Of a DNA stretch of 64,000 bases, positions 59,604 through 64,000 are shown piece after piece. Position 1 is the first letter of the stretch, and every line of letters starts with the position of its first letter. The stretch covers positions 124,001-188,000 of the forward strand of contig NZ_JACHJY010000007.1 in the NCBI RefSeq assembly GCF_014203895.1. Reading direction: 5' to 3'. A program made the position numbers and the translations under genes. This DNA comes from Streptomyces nymphaeiformis. Its GTDB lineage: Bacteria; Actinomycetota; Actinomycetes; Streptomycetales; Streptomycetaceae. The notes under the pieces were generated by a model. The model was not told where the DNA came from. It did no database searches and saw nothing but the letters and a program-made list of their open reading frames with translations.

Positions 59604-60347
59604 TCAGCGGGCCTTGATGTCGACGATCAGCCACCGGTCCCCCTCGTACTTCGCGGTGACGGTGAGCTGCGCGGCGGCGGAGGTCGCGGCGCCCTTGTCG
59701 CGGCGCGAGGTCTGGTCGAGGAACACGAGGAGGCGCGCGCTGTCCCCGTCGAGTTCGACGACCCCGGTGCGGACGGCCTGGGTGGACAGGGTGATGCGCT
59801 GCCCGACCAGCTTCGTGCGGACCTGGGCGAGCAGGTCGCCGTACTGGCGTGCGGCGCGCCCCGCGAGCACGGTGCGGGAGGACCGCTCCGCGGCGTCGGT
59901 GTCGGCGGGCGTGTAGGAGAAGACCCGGGCGAGGCCTTCGGCCACCTCGCCGCTGACGCGGTCGGTCGTCGCGGTGTCGGTGAGCGCGTGGTTGCGCGCC
60001 GCCGGAGTCGAGCGGAGCTGGTGGGCGGCGTAGAAGAACCAGCTCCCGCCGAGGAGGAGGCCGGTGAGGGCGACGGCGAGGGCGGCCTTGCGCCAGGGGA
60101 CGGCGGAACGACGGCCGGTGGCCTCACCCGGGTCCGCCTCGTCCTGGTCCGTCGCCATCGCCGGGCCCGGATCAGGGGCCTCCGTGGCGATGCCCCCTGC
60201 TGCGCCCGGCTCCGTGGGCCGCGTCGCGTCCGCGGTCTCGGTGGCCTTCGCCTCCGTTTCCTGCCGGTCGTCCCCGACGGCCTCCTGTGTCCCTCCTCCG
60301 TCCGGCCCGGCGTCTCCGCCCCTCGTCTTGCGCAGCAGTCGCGTCAC
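59604..60347 (-). CDS. Mce-associated membrane protein (2 of 4)
   Basis: 247 residues. Thr/Asp-rich cytosolic N-terminus (1-85), one transmembrane helix (AALAVALTGLLLGGSWFFYA), then the Mce-associated domain (ALTDTATTDRVSGEVAEGL, ARVFSYTPADTDAAERS, ending EGDRWLIVDIKAR). GTG 60345-60347 overlaps the previous stop as GTGA. The gene pair 60344/59604 and the pair 59059/58230 look like a duplication of a two-gene unit. Confidence 0.85.
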   Translation of the reverse strand: MTRLLRKTRGGDAGPDGGGTQEAVGDDRQETEAKATETADATRPTEPGAAGGIATEAPDPGPAMATDQDEADPGEATGRRSAVPWRKAALAVALTGLLLGGSWFFYAAHQLRSTPAARNHALTDTATTDRVSGEVAEGLARVFSYTPADTDAAERSSRTVLAGRAARQYGDLLAQVRTKLVGQRITLSTQAVRTGVVELDGDSARLLVFLDQTSRRDKGAATSAAAQLTVTAKYEGDRWLIVDIKAR

Positions 60348-60877
60348 TCGTCCCCGCCCTCCTTGCCCGTCTCGCCCTGCTCCGCCCCCGCGACCGGGAC
60401 CGCGCTCAGTGCCGCCACCCTCCACGTGTTCTCGTCCGTGCGGGTCAGGACGGCCTCCAGGCGCTTGCGGTCGGTGGTCGCGGAGGCGGCTCCGCGGGGG
60501 GTGACGTCGACGCGTACGGTCGCGATGAGTTTCGCCGTACCGGCCCTCGCGTCGAGCGCCGTGAGCGCCGCCTCCGTGACCGTGGCGCGGGCCGAGGCGC
60601 CCACCGTGGGCTCGGTGCGGCCGAGTTCGGTGCGGAGGGGTCCGGTGGAGGCGTCGCGCCAGGCCCGGATGCCCGCCTCGGCGCGCTCGCGGGTCGAGGC
60701 GTCGAGCGTGTTGAGGACGGTGAGGCGGCTGCGGCCCTCGGCGAGCGCGGTGTCGCGTTCCCGGCCGAAGGCGAGCTCCTCGTCCGTGCGGGCCTGGGCG
60801 TAGGTCCAGGCACCGGTGCCGCAGAAGCCGAGGGCGACGACGAGGGCACCGGTGCTCAGGGCTTTGGCCCGCCTCAT
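60344..60877 (-). CDS. Mce-associated membrane protein (1 of 4)
   Basis: 177 residues. N-terminal transmembrane helix (LSTGALVVALGFCGTGAW), then a mostly helical extracellular domain with RLTVLNTLDASTRERAEAGI and RTDENTWRVAALSAVPV near the end. ATG 60877 overlaps the mceF stop as ATGA (60874-60877), so it is translated with the Mce subunits. Confidence 0.85.
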   Translation of the reverse strand: MRRAKALSTGALVVALGFCGTGAWTYAQARTDEELAFGRERDTALAEGRSRLTVLNTLDASTRERAEAGIRAWRDASTGPLRTELGRTEPTVGASARATVTEAALTALDARAGTAKLIATVRVDVTPRGAASATTDRKRLEAVLTRTDENTWRVAALSAVPVAGAEQGETGKEGGDE

Positions 60878-62151
60878 CGCGTACTCCCCGTGCCGAGGCC
60901 GAGGAGGCCGGCCATGTCCGTCGGGCCGCCGCTCTGGCCGGGCAGGGCGAGCGCGCCGGGCAGGGCGGTCTGCGTGCCCGTGGTCGTGGTGCGGGTGCTG
61001 CCGGAGGGCAGGGAGCCGGGCCGGGCGGGGGTGGGCACGGCGCCGCTCTTGGGGGCGTGGGCCGAGCCGCGCACGTTGACGCCGGTGGAGGCCGCGGCGG
61101 TGCAGGAGGCGCCGGTGTTGAGGGCGGGCGCGGTCCCCAGGTCGAGGCCGTTGCGGTAGCGCGTGGCGCCGTACCCGGAGGTGCAGGGCAGCGGCTTGAA
61201 GAAGGTGACGGCCATGCCGAAGTTCACGTGTCCTCCGTCGACGGTGGTGGCTCCCGCCGAGACGGCGGCGGGGAACTTCACGAGGAGTTCCTCGGTGCCG
61301 CGCTGCCGGGTGACGGCGATCTCGGAGGTGGTGAGGAGGTTGGCGAGGACGACGCCGAGGCTCGGGTCGAGGTCGCGCAGGAGGCCGCTGACCTGGCCGG
61401 TCGCGTCGGGTGTGACGGCCAGGAGGCGGCGCAGGTCGGCGTCGGAGCCCTTGAGGGTGGCGGCGAGGTCGCGGGCGCCGGTGGCGAAGTCCCGGATGGC
61501 GCGGCTCTCGTCGGCCTGGGTGCGCAGGACGACCTCGCCGTCGTCGATGAGCCGGGTCGTGGCCGGCAGGGAGCGGTCGGCGGCCCGGACGAATCGGCTG
61601 CCGTTGTCGAGGAGGACCTGGAGGTCGTCGCCGTGTCCCTCGAAGGTCTTGCCGAGTTCGTCGACGACCGTGCGCAGGGAGTCGAGGGGTACGGAGCGGC
61701 TGAGGTCGTCGATGCTCGCCAGGACGTCGGTGACGGGTGCGGGCACCTCGGTGTCGGCCTGTTCGATGCGGGCGCCGTCGGCGAGGAACGGCCCGCCGTC
61801 GCTCTCGGGGCGCAGGTCGATGTACTGCTCGCCGACGGCGGAGAGTCCGGCGACGACGGCGCGGGCGTCGGCGGGGATGGAGGGCGCCGAGTTCTTGATG
61901 CGGAGTTCGGCGACGACTCCGTCGGCGGTGAGGTCGATGGCTCCGACGCGGCCGACGGAGACGCCGCGGTAGGTGACGTCGGAGTGGGTGAACAGCCCTC
62001 CCGTACGGGCGAGGTGGACGCGGACGGTGTAGTGGTCGGCGACTCCGGCGTAGCGGCCGAGGTCGGCGTAGCGGACGCCGACGAAGCCGAGGACGAGTAC
62101 GGCGATGACGAGGAACGCGAGGTTCTTCAGCCGTACGGTGCGGGTGATCAC
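60874..62151 (-). CDS. MCE-family protein, MceF position
   Basis: 425 residues. N-terminal transmembrane helix (NLAFLVIAVLVLGFVGVRYA), MCE domain (about 38-120: TYRGVSVGRVGAIDLTADG, VGEQYIDLRP), a helical rod (about 130-300), a Cys pair (LPCTSGYG, GASCTAA) and a Ser/Thr/Pro-rich tail. Subunit of a lipid/sterol importer complex powered by an Mkl-type ATPase encoded outside the window. Overlaps both neighbours by 4 nt. Confidence 0.9.
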   Translation of the reverse strand: MITRTVRLKNLAFLVIAVLVLGFVGVRYADLGRYAGVADHYTVRVHLARTGGLFTHSDVTYRGVSVGRVGAIDLTADGVVAELRIKNSAPSIPADARAVVAGLSAVGEQYIDLRPESDGGPFLADGARIEQADTEVPAPVTDVLASIDDLSRSVPLDSLRTVVDELGKTFEGHGDDLQVLLDNGSRFVRAADRSLPATTRLIDDGEVVLRTQADESRAIRDFATGARDLAATLKGSDADLRRLLAVTPDATGQVSGLLRDLDPSLGVVLANLLTTSEIAVTRQRGTEELLVKFPAAVSAGATTVDGGHVNFGMAVTFFKPLPCTSGYGATRYRNGLDLGTAPALNTGASCTAAASTGVNVRGSAHAPKSGAVPTPARPGSLPSGSTRTTTTGTQTALPGALALPGQSGGPTDMAGLLGLGTGSTR

Positions 62152-63404
62152 CGCTTCTCGCCTCCGTCCTGGGGGGTGCTCGTGGTGACCGGGGGCAGCG
62201 GCAGCGCCGACCGCGGGCTCTGGGTGTCGCGGTGCGTTCCGGCTCCGCCGCGCGAGGCCGGGTCCGGTTCCGGATCCGGGTCGGGTTCGGGGTCCGGGTC
62301 CGGGTCCGGTTCGGGGTTCGACGGGGACGGGGTCGGGGTGGGGTCGGTCCTGGGGATGAGGGGCGGGATGACCTCGGTCCCCGGGGCGGCCGCGAGGTGC
62401 AGATAGGTGTTGAGGTAGTCGCCCTTGATGCCGCGCATCACCTCGTCGGTGAACGGATACGTGAGGAGCACCTGCAGTGATTCGGGCAGGTCGGCACCGG
62501 CGTCGGCGAGGGCCTTGAGGGTCGGGGCGAGGGCCTTGAGGTCGGCGACCATGTCCTTCTTGCTCGCGTCGATGGTGCTGACGGCGACTCCGGACAGGGT
62601 GTCGAGGGCGCGGAGCATGGTCAGCAGGGAGCCCCGCTGGTTCTCCAGGGTCTTCAGGCCGGGCGAGAGGCCGGTGAGGACCGTGTCGACGTCCTTCTTG
62701 CGGCCGGCGAGGGTGGCGGAGAGGCGGTTGAGTCCGTCGAGGGCGCGGGTGATGTCGCCTCGGTGCGCGTCCAGGTTGGTGACCAGGGTGTTCACGCGGT
62801 TCAGCATCGAGCGGACCTCGGGTTCGCGGCCGCCGAGCGCCGCGTTGAGTTCCCGGGTGATGGTCTTGAGCTGGTTGACGCCGCCGCCGTTGAGCAGCAG
62901 GGACAGCGCGCCGAACACCTCCTCGACCTCCGTGTTGCGGTTGGTGCGCGCGAGGGGGATGACGCTGCCGTCGGTGAGGCGTCCGCCGCCGTCCTTCCGC
63001 GGGGCGACGAGCTGGATGTACTTCTCGCCCAGGAGGCTGGACTGTTCGAGGCGGGCGCCGGCGTCGGCGGGGAGGCGGACGTCGCCGTTGATCTTCAGGG
63101 TGACGCGGGCGGTCCAGGTGCCGGTGCCGGTGCCCAGCTCGATGGCGGTGACGCGGCCGACGGCGACGTCGTTGACCTTGACCGCGGACTGCGGCACGAG
63201 GCTGAGGACGTCGTCGAGTTCGGCGGTGACCGTGTAGGGGTGGGAGCCGAGGTCGGCGCCGCCGGGCAGCGGGAGGTCCTCGATGCCGTCGAAGCGGACG
63301 GGGTTCGCGGGGACCGCGCCGAGGACGACGGCGATCCCGAGGCCGAGGGCGACCGCTCCGACGGCTCCGGCGCCGAGGGCCTTGCGGGAGGGCAGGGTGG
63401 TCAC
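62148..63404 (-). CDS. MCE-family protein, MceE position
   Basis: 418 residues. N-terminal helix (GAVGAVALGLGIAVVLGAV), MCE domain (YTVTAELDDVLSLVPQSAV, VNDVAVGRVTAIELG, LLGEKYIQLVAPR), long coiled rod (about 150-330) with MLRALDTLSGVAVSTIDASK. It ends with a Pro-Asp/Pro-Glu dipeptide repeat tail (62259-62319). In mycobacteria the equivalent is often the lipoprotein LprK; here no lipobox Cys is seen in the signal. Overlaps the MceD stop by 4 nt (63401-63404). Confidence 0.9.
   Translation of the reverse strand: MTTLPSRKALGAGAVGAVALGLGIAVVLGAVPANPVRFDGIEDLPLPGGADLGSHPYTVTAELDDVLSLVPQSAVKVNDVAVGRVTAIELGTGTGTWTARVTLKINGDVRLPADAGARLEQSSLLGEKYIQLVAPRKDGGGRLTDGSVIPLARTNRNTEVEEVFGALSLLLNGGGVNQLKTITRELNAALGGREPEVRSMLNRVNTLVTNLDAHRGDITRALDGLNRLSATLAGRKKDVDTVLTGLSPGLKTLENQRGSLLTMLRALDTLSGVAVSTIDASKKDMVADLKALAPTLKALADAGADLPESLQVLLTYPFTDEVMRGIKGDYLNTYLHLAAAPGTEVIPPLIPRTDPTPTPSPSNPEPDPDPDPEPDPDPEPDPASRGGAGTHRDTQSPRSALPLPPVTTSTPQDGGEKR
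62259..62319 (-). repeat. Short tandem repeat encoding a Pro-Asp/Glu tail in MceE
   Basis: About ten imperfect 6-bp units (GGNTCC/GGGTCC type on the plus strand), encoding alternating Pro and Asp/Glu near residues 362-382. Such tracts expand and contract easily, so length probably differs between strains. Likely a cell-wall-spanning or flexible linker. Confidence 0.7.
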
Positions 63405-64000
63405 CGCTCCCCCTCTCCGGTGCGTGCCGAGGAGGATCCGCCGGTCACCGGCAGCGGGAGCAGCGGTCCGCCCGTGCTGATCTCGTTGAGGTTCGCGCGG
63501 CCGTCGAGGGTGCGGGTGTCCTTGTTGTACGCGTTGACGACGTTGCCGGCGGCGAGCGGGGCGACGTCGAGCGCCTCCGCGAGGGAGGCACGCTGGTCGA
63601 CGAGGGTCTGGGTGAGGGGCACGAGCCGGTCGACGTTCTTCTTCAGCTCGCCGCGGTTGTCCTTGATGAAGGTCTTGACCTGGGCGAGGGCCTTGCCGAG
63701 TTCCTTGAGGGCGCCGGCGAGGTCGTCCTTGTTCTCGGCGAAGTAGCCGACGACCTCGTCCAGGCGTTCCTGTGCGGTGCGGACGTCGCCGTCCTTGTTC
63801 TTGAGCATCGTGGTGAAGGTCTGCAGCTGCCCGAGGGTGGTGAAGAGGTTCTCGCTGCTGCCGTCGAGGGTCTTGGCGGCCTTGCCGAACTGTTCGATGG
63901 AGGTGCCGATGGCCGTGCCGTTGCCCTTGAGGTTCTTCGCTCCGGTGTCCAGGAGTGCGGAGAGGGCTCCGGCGGAGTTGGCGCCGTCGGGGCCGAGCGC
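63401..64000 (-). CDS. MCE-family protein, MceD position (5' end outside window)
   Basis: Open to the window edge; 199 residues of the C-terminal half are present. The sequence is the helical rod of an Mce subunit: NLKGNGTAIGTSIEQFGKAA, TLGQLQTFTTMLKNKDGDV, VGYFAENKDDLAGALKELGK, FIKDNRGELKKNVDRLVP, and a short disordered end. Precedes MceE with a 4-nt overlap. Position D in the operon is inferred from the order D-E-F-associated proteins. Confidence 0.85.
   Translation of the reverse strand, partial: ALGPDGANSAGALSALLDTGAKNLKGNGTAIGTSIEQFGKAAKTLDGSSENLFTTLGQLQTFTTMLKNKDGDVRTAQERLDEVVGYFAENKDDLAGALKELGKALAQVKTFIKDNRGELKKNVDRLVPLTQTLVDQRASLAEALDVAPLAAGNVVNAYNKDTRTLDGRANLNEISTGGPLLPLPVTGGSSSARTGEGER

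Noticed and set aside
1..64000. CRISPR arrays, insertion sequences, phage genes, integrases or attachment sites
   Set aside because: No spaced direct repeats, transposase motifs or integrase genes were seen; there is no sign of a recent mobile-element boundary around the 41-56 kb cluster.

Overview
The window is high-GC actinobacterial DNA and almost certainly Streptomyces. The signs are G/C-rich third codon positions, frequent GTG starts, many 1-4 nt start/stop overlaps, very rare TTA codons, an mce locus, Tat-type signals, and families typical of the genus (DUF6325, DUF4389, Rv1733c-like, CBS-BON, tandem USP). I found no rRNA or tRNA gene, insertion sequence, CRISPR array or origin. Both ends cut through genes: an ammonium transporter at the left and an MceD-like protein at the right.

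Layout. 1-2.6 kb: the end of amt, then glnK, then a ClC-type chloride channel. 2.6-22.9 kb: a stress/dormancy island resembling the DosR regulon of mycobacteria and the Osd region of S. coelicolor. It holds a DevR-like response regulator and a GAF-GAF histidine kinase, five tandem universal stress proteins, three CBS-BON proteins, an Acg-type nitroreductase, Hsp20, a flavodoxin-domain protein, an Rv1733c-like membrane protein, an XRE/PNPOx fusion, a beta-CASP metallo-beta-lactamase protein, DUF4389, DUF6325 and SHOCT proteins. A GH65 phosphorylase plus beta-phosphoglucomutase pair and the relic of a P-type ATPase lie inside it. A 15-bp near-palindrome, GGGACCGTTCGGCCC and variants, recurs at the promoter regions of this island and is a candidate regulon operator.

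23.0-32.4 kb: a surface-polysaccharide locus. Ugd (UDP-glucuronate), a UXS-like decarboxylase (UDP-xylose) and GalE (UDP-galactose) would supply sugars to a membrane GT2 synthase and a GT39-like enzyme. A convergent beta-helix lipoprotein follows across a strong bidirectional terminator. 32.7-37.3 kb: an efflux/oxidoreductase group (MFS, HbpS/GlcG-like, SnoaL-like, aldo/keto reductase) and a divergent TetR/SDR pair. 37.4-41.0 kb: a GH15 enzyme and a Tat-exported sulfatase preceded by a 30-residue leader ORF ending Cys-Arg-Cys-Ala.

41.0-56.3 kb is the most interesting part: a compact cluster that looks like the pathway for an undescribed guanidino-sugar or cyclitol metabolite. It has a sugar epimerase, a NUDIX hydrolase, a GHMP kinase, a radical SAM enzyme, a carbohydrate ABC importer, an arginine amidinotransferase with its D/H/C triad intact, a HAD phosphatase, a dimethylformamidase-like protein, a methyltransferase and a GNAT. 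Two paralogous glycosyltransferase-like proteins bracket it. The only three in-frame TTA (bldA-dependent) codons I found in the window lie in three genes of this cluster.

56.4-64 kb: a SUKH/SMI1-type protein, then the 3' half of an mce operon (mceD, mceE, mceF and four Mce-associated proteins) on the minus strand.
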